NCBI RefSeq assembly: GCF_014217545.1
Contig: NZ_CP043178.1
Location: 2,728,001-2,792,000 of the forward strand
From: Pseudarthrobacter sp. NBSH8
GTDB taxonomy: Bacteria; Actinomycetota; Actinomycetes; Actinomycetales; Micrococcaceae
DNA: 64,000 bases
Direction: 5' to 3'
The position numbers and the translations under genes are program-made. How positions within the stretch are numbered: the stretch's first letter is position 1; every line of letters starts with the position of its first letter. The notes beneath the pieces are model-generated. The model did not search any database. It was not told where the DNA came from and saw only the letters and a list, made by a program, of their open reading frames with translations. Positions 21,946-30,547 of this stretch are shown one piece after another.

Positions 21946-23253
21946 CTAGCCCTTTCGCTGAAGCCTCGGTGTGGAAGAAAATACAGAGGATCTGGAGGAT
22001 CGCTGGACAGGTGCACAAACCAATTCGGCGATCGCGTGCCGAAGCTTGGCATCCGGCGCCGTTTCGAGCAGTAGCGAGCCGCCGAGCAGCGCCGCGTCAG
22101 CTGCGGGGCTGTCCGCTGGCAGGAAGGCCGCGATCTGCGACGACGGGCCATACCGCCCCCACGCATCCTTCAGCTGGCGCTCCGGGGATCTCCCCACCGC
22201 CGCCGCCCGGACCTTGTTCATCACCACAACAGGAGACACCTGCGGTACTGCCAACTCGAGCTCCGCGAGGCCGCGGACAAGCCGGGGAACCCCCACCGGA
22301 TCGGCGGCCCCCACGGCATAAACGGTGTCCGCCAGTTCCAGGCTCCGCAGTGTCGCGGCGTTCCGGCGCGGAGCCATCGTGTCGAAGCTGAGTTCCTCGT
22401 CCGCCTCCAGGCAGAAGCCGGTGTCCACAACCACGACGTCGGCAACCTCCTTCGCGCGTTCCAGCACCAGCGACAGGGCTGCTGCCCGCAATTCGGTCCA
22501 CCTGTCCGCCCGCGTAATGCCGGTCAGGACCCGGAAAGTCCCAAGCTTGGTGGTGACCGGCGTGGCCACCTTCAGCAACGCGTCGGCGTCGAGCAGTCCC
22601 TGGTCCGCAAGCCGGCAGGCCTGTGCGATCCCGGCAGATTCATCCAGCAGGCCCAGGACTGCCGCCATGCTGGCCCCGTAACTGTCGGCGTCGACGAGGA
22701 GCACGGATTTGCCATCCGCAGCCAACTCCCCTGCGATGTTGGCTGCAACGAAGGTCCGGCCGGGTGAACCGGCGGGACCCCACACGGCAATGATCTTGCC
22801 CGCCCCGGAGGCCGGCGGCACGTCCGCCTGGTCGGCTGGCCGCTGGCGCAGCGCAGCACCGCTATCCCCCAGCCCACTCCCGGGCGTCGTAACCGAGGCA
22901 GTGCCGGTCAGCTGGGCAACCGCTTCGGCAATCCTGCCGGCCAAGGCGGCAGACTCCACTCCGGTCAGTGCGGACGCCACGCCGATCCCCCGCAGCCTGG
23001 CGGCCTCGTCGGCGTCATCCGTGAGGGCGATGATCGCCACGCCCACGGCACCGAGCCGGTCAACGAGCGACGCAGTCAGGCTCTCGCAACCGTCGGCCAC
23101 AACCGCAGCCTGCGCCAGGCCGCTCTGGCAGGCGGCCAGCAGTTCGGTCAGTTCGGCGCAGCGACGGACCACAGTGACGGGACCGTGCAGCCGCTCCAAC
23201 CCGCCCACCACATCCTCGCGGGCCTGTCCCACGGTGACCACGGGGATGCTCAT
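21946..23253 (-). CDS. CpaE/TadZ-like P-loop protein with altered Walker A
   Basis: This 435-residue protein has an N-terminal receiver-like half (about 1-120, resembling the atypical receiver domain of CpaE/TadZ) and a C-terminal MinD/ParA-like NTPase. The deviant Walker A reads GPAGSPGRTFVAANIA: arginine replaces the lysine expected in GKT. LLVDADSYGAS is the A' region and VVVVDTGFCLE the B region. The start ATG 23253 overlaps the stop of the SAF-domain gene (ATGA). CpaE and CpaB normally serve Flp/Tad pili, but no pilin, CpaF or TadBC gene is in the window, so a localisation role independent of pili is possible. Confidence 0.72.
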   Translation of the reverse strand: MSIPVVTVGQAREDVVGGLERLHGPVTVVRRCAELTELLAACQSGLAQAAVVADGCESLTASLVDRLGAVGVAIIALTDDADEAARLRGIGVASALTGVESAALAGRIAEAVAQLTGTASVTTPGSGLGDSGAALRQRPADQADVPPASGAGKIIAVWGPAGSPGRTFVAANIAGELAADGKSVLLVDADSYGASMAAVLGLLDESAGIAQACRLADQGLLDADALLKVATPVTTKLGTFRVLTGITRADRWTELRAAALSLVLERAKEVADVVVVDTGFCLEADEELSFDTMAPRRNAATLRSLELADTVYAVGAADPVGVPRLVRGLAELELAVPQVSPVVVMNKVRAAAVGRSPERQLKDAWGRYGPSSQIAAFLPADSPAADAALLGGSLLLETAPDAKLRHAIAELVCAPVQRSSRSSVFSSTPRLQRKG

Positions 23254-23894
23254 GAGGCCCCGCCGCCCGGGTTCCACACCACTGAAATCTTGGCCTGGTT
23301 CGCCTGCGCGCCGAGGAGGGCCGGCATGTGGCTGTCGGCAACCAGCAACATCAGCACCGTGTTGCGGGAGGACCCCAAGGCCGTGGAGCCGGCGGTCACC
23401 TGGGCAATTTCCGCGCGAGGCAGCAGGAGCTTTGGCTCACTGAAACCGTTGCGTGCATCCGGCAAGGCAACCCAGACATCCACCCGGGTCCCGGCCACTG
23501 CCTGGGGCGGCAGTGCTTCATCAACGGTCACGGCCACGGGCTTGCGGTCCAACGTATCCACAGTGGCCAGGCTTTCCTTCGGCACCAACTGGTGCTTGCC
23601 GATTCTCTGGACTGCCACCAGCCCGTCCGGCAGTCCTGCTTCAACGGTGACGTAATGTTGTTCAGTCTCACCCAGGCGGACCTTGGTCCGGACCACATTG
23701 TCCGCGGTCAGCTTCTCACCTACCGCAATGGAGTCCCGGGCGGCGTAAACCTCGGTGGTCTGATCGGCGCTGCCAACCAGGGAGATCACTCCCACCACCG
23801 ATGCCAGGACCAGCAATACGCCAACCAGCAGGCGGGGATCCTTCCACGACGGCGGTCTCAACCTGGCACCCGTAGTAGCTGCATCGTGACTCAT
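23250..23894 (-). CDS. SAF-domain membrane protein (CpaB/RcpC-like)
   Basis: This 214-residue protein has one N-terminal transmembrane helix (about residues 22-42) and then an extracytoplasmic SAF domain (VYAARDSIAVGEKLTADNV and following). A C-terminal beta-rich segment follows. SAF domains occur in CpaB pilus proteins, which act in the periplasm or cell wall. I chose ATG 23894, with GGGGGAGA upstream, over a longer reading to 23948. The gene is translationally coupled to the CpaE-like gene and diverges from the HTH gene at 24047. Confidence 0.72.
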   Translation of the reverse strand: MSHDAATTGARLRPPSWKDPRLLVGVLLVLASVVGVISLVGSADQTTEVYAARDSIAVGEKLTADNVVRTKVRLGETEQHYVTVEAGLPDGLVAVQRIGKHQLVPKESLATVDTLDRKPVAVTVDEALPPQAVAGTRVDVWVALPDARNGFSEPKLLLPRAEIAQVTAGSTALGSSRNTVLMLLVADSHMPALLGAQANQAKISVVWNPGGGAS

Positions 23895-23975
23895 GCTTTT
23901 CTCCCCCTTGCTCCGGCCCAGTCGGTTGGCTGCGCCCGGACACCTCATTGTTACGGCATGGGCCCCGGAACAAAA

Positions 23976-24000
23976 GTCAAACGGCCAAACAACATCAAAC
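23976..24000. promoter_or_regulatory. CAAAC repeat cluster between the SAF and HTH genes
   Basis: Three CAAAC pentamers begin at 23978, 23986 and 23996, the last two exactly 10 bp apart. The 17 bases at 23986-24002 (CAAACAACATCAAACTG) recur unchanged at 24954-24970, before the LysM gene. The cluster sits in the 152-base divergent gap, 47 bases or more from the HTH start. Control by the neighbouring small HTH protein is inferred. Confidence 0.5.
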
Positions 24001-24046
24001 TGTGGATAACCGCACTAAATGGCACCTTCAATGGCAAAATGGAACC

Positions 24047-24262
24047 ATGCCCAGATTCCTCACCCTTGCCGATGTTGCTGAACAACTGCAGATCAACTCG
24101 CCGGCGGCTTATGCCCTGGTTCGCAGCGGAGAATTGAAAGCCATCCAGGTGGGTGGTCGGGGGCAGTGGCGCGTCGAGGAAAAGATGCTGGAGCAATACA
24201 TCGAAGAGCGTTACGCCGAGGCCAGCCGCATGATCCAGGAAGCCAAAGCCAAGCAGGGCTGA
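24047..24262 (+). CDS. small MerR/excisionase-type HTH DNA-binding protein
   Basis: This 71-residue protein consists of a single winged helix-turn-helix of the HTH_17/excisionase type (FLTLADVAEQLQINSPAAYALVRSGELKAIQ, then GGRGQWRVEEKMLEQYI) and a short charged tail. It is related to the BldC fold. BldC binds DNA as head-to-tail oligomers on direct repeats spaced about one helical turn. That fits the CAAAC repeats in front of this gene and the LysM gene. ATG 24047 was chosen because it gives the family start MPRFLTLADVA. Confidence 0.8.
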   Translation: MPRFLTLADVAEQLQINSPAAYALVRSGELKAIQVGGRGQWRVEEKMLEQYIEERYAEASRMIQEAKAKQG

Positions 24263-24273
24263 CCCAGGCCCCG

Positions 24274-24846
24274 CTAGAGTTCCCTTGCACTCCATGACCG
24301 GAGTGCCCCCAGCGCCGCAAACGGAATCGTGGCAACCTGCCGGACCTGCGATGCCCGCCGGGACTCCCCGGGGGTGACCAGCGCCAAGTCCAAAAAGTCA
24401 CTTCCTACCCTGTCAATGACTCCGGCCAGCCCAGAGTCTCTTTCCGGCGCGTGGCGCAGAGTGACGGCCAGTTCGGCCCGGTCACGCGCGAGGCCCCGCA
24501 GCGCATGTGCCAATCCGATCCGGCGCCGTACCTGCGACGTCTCGGCCACGGAGACCCGCCCCAAGCCCGCGTAGCTCGCCACTGCGCCATACGGGATCAG
24601 CACCTGGTGACGCATCTCGTTCAGGACCAGGGCGTCGGCGCCGGCATGACTCAAGGTTCCTTCGAAGACGCGTCCACACACCAGGTGCACTGCCACGTGA
24701 CTCTCCAAGGAACCCCGCAAGCGGTCAGCCAGGGCTACGGAGGCTGTTTCCGCTCTCGCCCGCTCAGAGATCTCGGCATCAAGCCCCAGCCGCTCGCCCT
24801 CGGCGAACTGTGCCTCCATGTCACTGAACAGAGCATCCCAACGCAT
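24274..24846 (-). CDS. conserved actinobacterial protein of unknown function
   Basis: This protein of 190 residues (199 if the upstream ATG at 24873 is used) is soluble and has no transmembrane helix. A strand-rich middle segment, VHLVCGRVFEGTLSHAGADAL followed by HQVLIPYGAVASYAGLG, resembles an Sm-like small beta-barrel. The N- and C-terminal parts look helical. No family is recognised with certainty and no function is offered. It is convergent with the HTH gene, with 11 bases between stops. Confidence 0.6.
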   Translation of the reverse strand: MRWDALFSDMEAQFAEGERLGLDAEISERARAETASVALADRLRGSLESHVAVHLVCGRVFEGTLSHAGADALVLNEMRHQVLIPYGAVASYAGLGRVSVAETSQVRRRIGLAHALRGLARDRAELAVTLRHAPERDSGLAGVIDRVGSDFLDLALVTPGESRRASQVRQVATIPFAALGALRSWSAREL

Positions 24847-24911
24847 GGGGCCAAGCGTAGGGCGCGGCTTCATCCGGGGTCAATTCACCGAAGACTTCAC
24901 TCCAGTCTCTG

Positions 24912-24978
24912 GACAAACCCGGCACAGTTGCGTCAAACTGGTCCTAGCTTTATCAAACAACATCAAACTGCACCAAAC
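24912..24978 (+). promoter_or_regulatory. five CAAAC repeats in exact helical phase upstream of the LysM gene
   Basis: CAAAC begins at 24914, 24934, 24954, 24964 and 24974. Spacings are 20, 20, 10 and 10 bp, so all five lie on one face of the helix. The wider consensus of the last four is (A/G)(T/C)CAAAC. The array ends 18 bases before the ATG at 24996, overlapping where a promoter or leader must be. It shares a 17-base identity with the region upstream of the HTH gene at 24047. Confidence 0.65.
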
Positions 24979-24995
24979 CTAAGATAGGAACCACC

Positions 24996-25829
24996 ATGGC
25001 GGCAGGTACAGCACGCGGGCTCCGCGCAGACGCCGTTATGGCGGCGTCCATCCTTCTGTTGGGATTCTTCCTCTGCATCGCCGGCGGGAGCATGGTGGAT
25101 CGGTGGCAAGTATCAACAGCCCGCCGGCAAGGCCCGGACCTCGATGACCTGCTTGGTGTCGTGGCCGTTGCCGCAGGACTGGCCATCGTGGCCTGGTGGA
25201 TCCTCTCGATGATGGTGGCGGCAACGGCTGCCGTGCTTGAAAAGTGCGGCAGGCGGCGGGCCGCCGACAGGACAGGCAAGTGCTGCCCGGAATTTATGCG
25301 TCGGCTTGCTGTGGCCGTACTGTCGGTGCAACTGCTGACGGCACCGCTGGCTCACGCGGCCGCACCACCGGCCGGACCTGCCTGGGTACCTACACAGGAA
25401 GTGGCCGTCCAGGACGTACCGGTCCACGGCGTAGCCATCCAGGCGCAGTGGTCCCCCACCAGCGGCCACCCGCAGATCCCGGAAGCAGAGGGCACAGCTC
25501 CCGGGAACCCAGGAGACCAGACCAGCCAAGCTCCTGCGGCTGCGGTCCGGCCCGACTGGCGGCCCAGCCCGCCGGTTCTGGACCCCGGCCTGATGGCTGC
25601 CCAGCCCGTCCGTGCGGAGCAGACCACACTGCCGGCGTTGAGTGAGGTCACGGTGCTTGCCGGCGACACACTGTGGGACATCGCCTCCGGACACTTGGGC
25701 CCGGCTGCGTCGGATGTGGACGTCGCCCTGCAGTGGCCCCGCTGGTATGAGGCCAACAAATCCCAGATCGGCGAGAGCCCGCACGTCCTGCTGCCCGGGC
25801 AGATATTGAAAGCACCCTCCGCGGCCTGA
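24996..25829 (+). CDS. membrane-anchored LysM-domain protein
   Basis: This 277-residue protein has two transmembrane helices near the N-terminus (about 15-34 and 52-75) and a third hydrophobic stretch near 105-122. A long Pro/Ala-rich linker leads to a C-terminal LysM-type domain (VLAGDTLWDIASGHLG, ending LLPGQILKAPSAA). LysM domains bind peptidoglycan, so the protein probably links membrane and wall. ATG 24996 has AGGA six bases upstream. The phased CAAAC array lies directly in front, and the Rv3235-like gene follows 43 bases downstream. Confidence 0.75.
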   Translation: MAAGTARGLRADAVMAASILLLGFFLCIAGGSMVDRWQVSTARRQGPDLDDLLGVVAVAAGLAIVAWWILSMMVAATAAVLEKCGRRRAADRTGKCCPEFMRRLAVAVLSVQLLTAPLAHAAAPPAGPAWVPTQEVAVQDVPVHGVAIQAQWSPTSGHPQIPEAEGTAPGNPGDQTSQAPAAAVRPDWRPSPPVLDPGLMAAQPVRAEQTTLPALSEVTVLAGDTLWDIASGHLGPAASDVDVALQWPRWYEANKSQIGESPHVLLPGQILKAPSAA

Positions 25830-25872
25830 CCCACGTTCCGACATTCATCAGCTCACGACTAAGGGGAATCAC

Positions 25873-26340
25873 ATGTACGCAGTTACGCCAATCCGCTCCG
25901 CCCCGGTTAACCCGGGCCGCGTGGCAGCAGTCCGCCAGGCACCTCCGCGCACCACTTCCGCGCCGGTCGCGCCCCTGCGTGCTGCAGACGAGACCTCAGA
26001 AATCCTGGCAATCACCCGCAGCACCGTCCAGGCGGCCATGGAAGTCCTCGCCGGCATCCGGCCGATCCACCAGCTCGCGCGGCGCCTGGATCCGCGCTGC
26101 CTCGCCGTCCTGCAGCACCGCTCGGCCCTGATCCGCCGCGAACAGGGCCGGTCCGCCTCGCCATCCCTGGCCCGGCTGCACAGGAACTCCATCGTGCGCT
26201 CGGTCCGCGCATGCGAGGTCGCCCCGGGCATTTATGAGGCAAGCGCCGTGGTGGTCGACGATGTCCGGGCCCGGGCGGTGGCGGTCCGCCTTGAACGCAG
26301 CAAGCAGGTCTGGCGCGTGACCGAGTTTATGGTCGGCTGA
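25873..26340 (+). CDS. Rv3235-family protein
   Basis: This 155-residue protein has a disordered Pro/Ala/Arg-rich first third and a C-terminal domain with SVVRACEV-like and VVVDDVRARAVAVRLERSK segments, ending WRVTEFMVG. It resembles the Rv3235 family, whose mycobacterial member lies near secA1 as this gene does. The function of the family is unknown. ATG 25873 has GGGGA six bases upstream. It probably shares a transcript with the LysM gene. Confidence 0.7.
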   Translation: MYAVTPIRSAPVNPGRVAAVRQAPPRTTSAPVAPLRAADETSEILAITRSTVQAAMEVLAGIRPIHQLARRLDPRCLAVLQHRSALIRREQGRSASPSLARLHRNSIVRSVRACEVAPGIYEASAVVVDDVRARAVAVRLERSKQVWRVTEFMVG

Positions 26341-26378
26341 CCGTTTGCCCACAATTGGCAGCCACGCGGTCACAGACG

Positions 26379-26418
26379 AAGAAGTGCCCGGAGCTAAATT
26401 GCTCCGGGCACTTCTTTT
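26379..26418. terminator. bidirectional terminator between the Rv3235-like gene and secA
   Basis: A perfect 16-bp stem (26379-26394 with 26401-26416) with loop TAAATT is followed by TTTTGT on the plus strand. It lies between convergent genes and can serve both directions. Confidence 0.9.
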
Positions 26419-26463
26419 GTCCGGCTACGGCCTACAGGTATTTGCCTGGAAACTGTGACTGGA

Positions 26464-29202
26464 TCAGCGGCGCTTCTTCTTGGCCGGACGCTTGGTGGCG
26501 TCCTGCGCTGCAGCTTTGGCCGGGTTGCCGGACTTGGACGAGGAGCGGGCTTCCACCCGGGTCTCGGATGCGCCGTCTTCACGGGGAGCCGTGTACTGCA
26601 GCTGGGCAGGCTTCTCCGGCGCTTCCAGGCCGGCGGCGTGGATCTGCGGCTCAACGTGCTCGGTGTGGCCGCCGGCTGCGTCCGGAACCACCACATCCTG
26701 GGCCGGAGTCACCTCAACTTCAAGATTGAAGAGGAAACCGACGCTTTCCTCGCGGATGGCCTCCATCATGCTCTGGAACATGGTGAAGCCCTCGCGCTGG
26801 TATTCCACCAGCGGGTCACGCTGTGCCATGGCACGCAGGCCGATGCCTTCCTTGAGGTAGTCCATCTCGTAGAGGTGTTCCTGCCACTTACGCCCGATGA
26901 CTGACAGCACCACGCGGCGTTCCAGCTCGCGCATGCTTTCGGAACCGATGGTCTCTTCCCGGGTCTGGTAGACCACGCGGGCATCGGAGAGCAGTTCTTC
27001 CTTGAGGAATTCAACAGTGAGCTTGGACTTGCCACCGGCTTCCTCAATGATCTCTTCCGCTGTGACGCTGACAGGGTAGAGCGTCTTGAGGTTGGTCCAC
27101 AGCTGGGTGTAGTCCCAGTCGTCGCCATTGCCTTCGGCCGTGGCGGAGTCGATCAGGGCGGTGATGGTGTCCTCGACGAAGAACTGGACCTTCTCGTGCA
27201 GGTCGTCACCTTCGAGGATCCGGCGGCGGTCACCGTAGATGGCTTCGCGCTGGCGGTTCAGGACGTCGTCGTACTTCAGGACATTCTTGCGCTGCTCGGC
27301 GTTGCGGCCTTCAACCTGGCCCTGCGCCGACGCGATGGCCCGGGAAACGAGTTTCGATTCCAAAGCCACGTCATCCGGAACGGAACTGTTCATCAACCGC
27401 TCGGCTGCGCCGGAGTTGAAGAGCCGCATCAGGTCATCGGTCAGGGAGAGGTAGAAGCGTGATTCGCCGGGGTCGCCCTGGCGGCCGGAACGGCCACGGA
27501 GCTGGTTGTCGATGCGGCGGGACTCGTGACGCTCAGTTCCCAGGACATACAGCCCGCCGAGGTTCAAGACTTCCTCGTGTTCGTCCTTCACGGACTGATT
27601 GGCGGCCTCCAAGGCAGCAGGCCAGGCGGTTTCGTACTCTTCGGAATTCTCTTCCGGGTCCAGCCCGCGCCTGGCGAGGTCGGCCACCGCGGTGAATTCG
27701 GCGTTGCCGCCCAGCATGATGTCCGTGCCTCGGCCTGCCATGTTGGTGGCCACCGTGACAGCACTCTTGCGTCCGGCCTGCGCAACGATGGCCGCCTCAC
27801 GGGCGTGGTTCTTGGCGTTCAGGACTTCGTGCCTGATGCCCTCCTTGGCGAGCAGCCCGGAGAGGTATTCACTCTTTTCGACACTTGTGGTGCCCACCAG
27901 GATGGGCTGGCCCTCCTCGTGACGCTCGGCAATGTCCTTTACGACGGCGTCGAACTTCACCTTTTCGTTCTTGAACACGAGGTCTGACTGGTCGAGGCGC
28001 TGCATGTCCCGGTTGGTGGGGATGGCCACCACGCCGAGCTTGTACGTGCCCATGAACTCGGCGGCCTCAGTCTCGGCCGTCCCGGTCATGCCTGCCAGCT
28101 TGGAGTACATCCGGAAGTAGTTCTGGAGCGTCACCGTGGCCAGCGTCTGGTTTTCGGCCTTGATCTCCACGGCTTCCTTGGCCTCGATGGCCTGGTGCAT
28201 GCCCTCGTTGTAGCGGCGCCCGGCCAGGATGCGGCCAGTATGTTCGTCAACGATCAGCACTTCGCCGTCGAGGATGACGTAGTCCTTGTCCCGCTTGAAC
28301 AGTTCCTTGGCCTTGATGGCGTTGTTCAGGAAGCCGATGAGCGGCGTGTTGGCGGATTCGTAGAGGTTCTGGATGCCCAGGTAGTCCTCCACCTTTTCGA
28401 TGCCGCTTTCAAGGACGCCGACGGTGCGCTTCTTCTCGTCCGCCTCGTAGTCCTCACCGGCCTTCAGCCGCTGCACTACCTTGGCAAATTCGCTGTACCA
28501 CCGGTTGGTGTCGCCCTGTGCCGGGCCGGAAATGATGAGTGGTGTGCGGGCTTCGTCGATGAGGATGGAGTCGACCTCATCAACAATGGCGAAGTTGTGG
28601 CCACGCTGGACGAGTTCTGACTGGTCCCACGCCATGTTGTCGCGCAGGTAGTCAAAACCGAACTCGTTGTTTGTGCCGTAGGTGATGTCCGCGGCGTATT
28701 GCTGCCGGCGCACCGCGGGATCCTGGTTGGACAGGATGCAACCGCTGGTCAGGCCAAGGAACCGGTAGACCCGGCCCATGAGGTCAGACTGGTATTCGGC
28801 AAGGTAGTCGTTCACCGTGATGACGTGGACACCATTGCCGGTGAGGGCGTTGAGGTAGGCGGGCGCGGTGGCCACGAGCGTCTTACCTTCGCCGGTCTTC
28901 ATTTCGGCGATGTTGCCGAGGTGGAGGGCAGCGCCGCCCATGAGCTGGACGTCAAAGTGACGCATGCCCAGGGTCCTGGATGAGGCCTCGCGCACCGCGG
29001 CGAAAGCCTCCGGCAGGAGATCGTCCAGTTGCTCACCGTCCTGGTGGCGGGCGCGGAGGTGGTCAGTTTCCTCGCGGAGCTCTGCATCCGTGAAGGTTTT
29101 GAACGAGTCTTCGAGCGCATTGATGGAATCGGCATAGTTCCGCAGTTGCCGCAGGGTTTTTTTGTCACCCGTGCGGAGAAGTTTTTCGATAAGTGATGCC
29201 AC
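26464..29202 (-). CDS. secA: SecA preprotein translocase ATPase
   Basis: This 912-residue motor drives Sec-dependent export through SecYEG. Walker A is MKTGEGKT (101-108) and Walker [16 protein letters not shown] (from 207), with the helicase-like [18 protein letters not shown] further on. The C-terminal tail ends in [14 protein letters not shown] basic residues and lacks the cysteine zinc motif of E. coli SecA. Length and position near hpf, lpqB and mtrAB match mycobacterial SecA1. GTG 29202 has GGGAG upstream. Confidence 0.97.
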   Translation of the reverse strand: MASLIEKLLRTGDKKTLRQLRNYADSINALEDSFKTFTDAELREETDHLRARHQDGEQLDDLLPEAFAAVREASSRTLGMRHFDVQLMGGAALHLGNIAEMKTGEGKTLVATAPAYLNALTGNGVHVITVNDYLAEYQSDLMGRVYRFLGLTSGCILSNQDPAVRRQQYAADITYGTNNEFGFDYLRDNMAWDQSELVQRGHNFAIVDEVDSILIDEARTPLIISGPAQGDTNRWYSEFAKVVQRLKAGEDYEADEKKRTVGVLESGIEKVEDYLGIQNLYESANTPLIGFLNNAIKAKELFKRDKDYVILDGEVLIVDEHTGRILAGRRYNEGMHQAIEAKEAVEIKAENQTLATVTLQNYFRMYSKLAGMTGTAETEAAEFMGTYKLGVVAIPTNRDMQRLDQSDLVFKNEKVKFDAVVKDIAERHEEGQPILVGTTSVEKSEYLSGLLAKEGIRHEVLNAKNHAREAAIVAQAGRKSAVTVATNMAGRGTDIMLGGNAEFTAVADLARRGLDPEENSEEYETAWPAALEAANQSVKDEHEEVLNLGGLYVLGTERHESRRIDNQLRGRSGRQGDPGESRFYLSLTDDLMRLFNSGAAERLMNSSVPDDVALESKLVSRAIASAQGQVEGRNAEQRKNVLKYDDVLNRQREAIYGDRRRILEGDDLHEKVQFFVEDTITALIDSATAEGNGDDWDYTQLWTNLKTLYPVSVTAEEIIEEAGGKSKLTVEFLKEELLSDARVVYQTREETIGSESMRELERRVVLSVIGRKWQEHLYEMDYLKEGIGLRAMAQRDPLVEYQREGFTMFQSMMEAIREESVGFLFNLEVEVTPAQDVVVPDAAGGHTEHVEPQIHAAGLEAPEKPAQLQYTAPREDGASETRVEARSSSKSGNPAKAAAQDATKRPAKKKRR

Positions 29203-29249
29203 GTGAAGATACTCCCAGTCTTATGCTGCCGAATTCTGGCGTTTTTAGT

Positions 29250-30515
29250 CTACGGGAGAGACACAGGCCACGCGGCCGGTGTTCCCTGAGAGCGGAGCGG
29301 GCCCGCACGGTGGTGCAGGGCCCCCGCGAGGGACTCCGCCAAGTCGCCGACCGGGCTGACCACAATGTCGTCCAGCTCCAGCCATCCGGCCATCAGCTCC
29401 AGCTCGGCGGCGACTTCGACGGCGGTTCCTGGCGGTGCGTCCGGCTCACCGTACGCGGACCTGACCATCAGTTTTCCTGCCGCACGGTCCGCTTTAAGGT
29501 CCACCCGCGCCACGATCGTCTCGCCCAGCAGGAAGGGCAGGACGTAGTACCCGAAGCGCCGGAGGTGCGAGGGCGTGTAAATCTCGATCCGGTAGTGGAA
29601 CCCGAAGAGCTCCTCCAGCCGGCGCCGTTCGAAGACAAGGGAGTCAAAGGGACTGAGCAGGGCCCGCCCATCTGCCCGCCGCGGCCTGGCTGCGTCGGCA
29701 TGGAGATATACCTTCCGGTCCCAGCCCGCGACAGCCACCGGCTCCAGCCTCCCCATGCTGACCAGATGGTCCACCGAAGAAGCTGCCGCCTTGACGGGCG
29801 TTCGGAAGTAATCCGCGAAACACTTCACGGTTCCGATGCCATGGGCTTGCGCGGCGGCGTCGATGAGCCGATGCATGGCCTCAACAGGGTCCGGCGTGAC
29901 TTCGAGGGCAAGCCGGCGCGGCAGTACCTTGGCCGTCAGCGTGTATTTTCGCTCGAATTGTTCGGTTCTGGACGCCGCGGAGATGGTGCCGGCCTCGAAC
30001 AGGTCTTCAAGCACGCGTTTAACGGCATTCCAGTTCCATCCCCAGTTGTCGTCCCGCCGGTCCTCCACATGCCCGATGTACGCCGTCAGTTCCGCGGCTG
30101 TCATGGGCCGCCCTTTGGCGAGGGCGCCGAGGATCTTTCCGGCCACGGCGTCGCGCAGTTCCGGGTCCATGGCGGCTGCCCCCACCCACGTGCGTTTCTG
30201 CCACAAGCGGAGGTCCTGGAAGTGCTCGGGCCGGATGAAGCTGGCCTCGTGCGCCCAGTACTCCATCATTCGTCTGGGAGGCGAGCTGGCCATCCGCTGA
30301 AGTATGTTGCGGTCGTAGTTGCCGAGCCTTGAAAAGAAGGGCAGAAAGTGACTGCGGGACAACACGTTGACGGAATCGATCTGGACAAGCTGGATCCGGG
30401 CAAAGGTACGGCCCACCGTCCGTAGGGTCACGGGGCCGGCGGGCCGTCCTTTGTCGAGTCGCTGAGCTGCCAGTGCGATCCGCCGGGCCTGGTTTAGGCT
30501 CAGCGTCGCTGGCAC
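29250..30515 (-). CDS. AlkX/YcaQ-type winged-helix DNA glycosylase
   Basis: This 421-residue protein belongs to the HTH_42 family (LSLNQARRIALAAQRL at the start, MEYWAHEASFIRPEHF near residue 90). Studied members, AlkZ and YcaQ/AlkX, are DNA glycosylases that unhook crosslinks or bulky adducts. The catalytic motif region reads QLVQIDSVNVLSRSHFLPFF near residue 37. The Q-I-D triad is the QxD variant associated with the AlkX/YcaQ subgroup rather than the QxQ of AlkZ. GTG 30515 has AAGGA six bases upstream. It lies between secA and hpf, with a 47-base gap to secA. Confidence 0.8.
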   Translation of the reverse strand: MPATLSLNQARRIALAAQRLDKGRPAGPVTLRTVGRTFARIQLVQIDSVNVLSRSHFLPFFSRLGNYDRNILQRMASSPPRRMMEYWAHEASFIRPEHFQDLRLWQKRTWVGAAAMDPELRDAVAGKILGALAKGRPMTAAELTAYIGHVEDRRDDNWGWNWNAVKRVLEDLFEAGTISAASRTEQFERKYTLTAKVLPRRLALEVTPDPVEAMHRLIDAAAQAHGIGTVKCFADYFRTPVKAAASSVDHLVSMGRLEPVAVAGWDRKVYLHADAARPRRADGRALLSPFDSLVFERRRLEELFGFHYRIEIYTPSHLRRFGYYVLPFLLGETIVARVDLKADRAAGKLMVRSAYGEPDAPPGTAVEVAAELELMAGWLELDDIVVSPVGDLAESLAGALHHRAGPLRSQGTPAAWPVSLP

Positions 30516-30547
30516 ATCAGTCCTTTCATTGAGAGGCGTAAAGCGAC

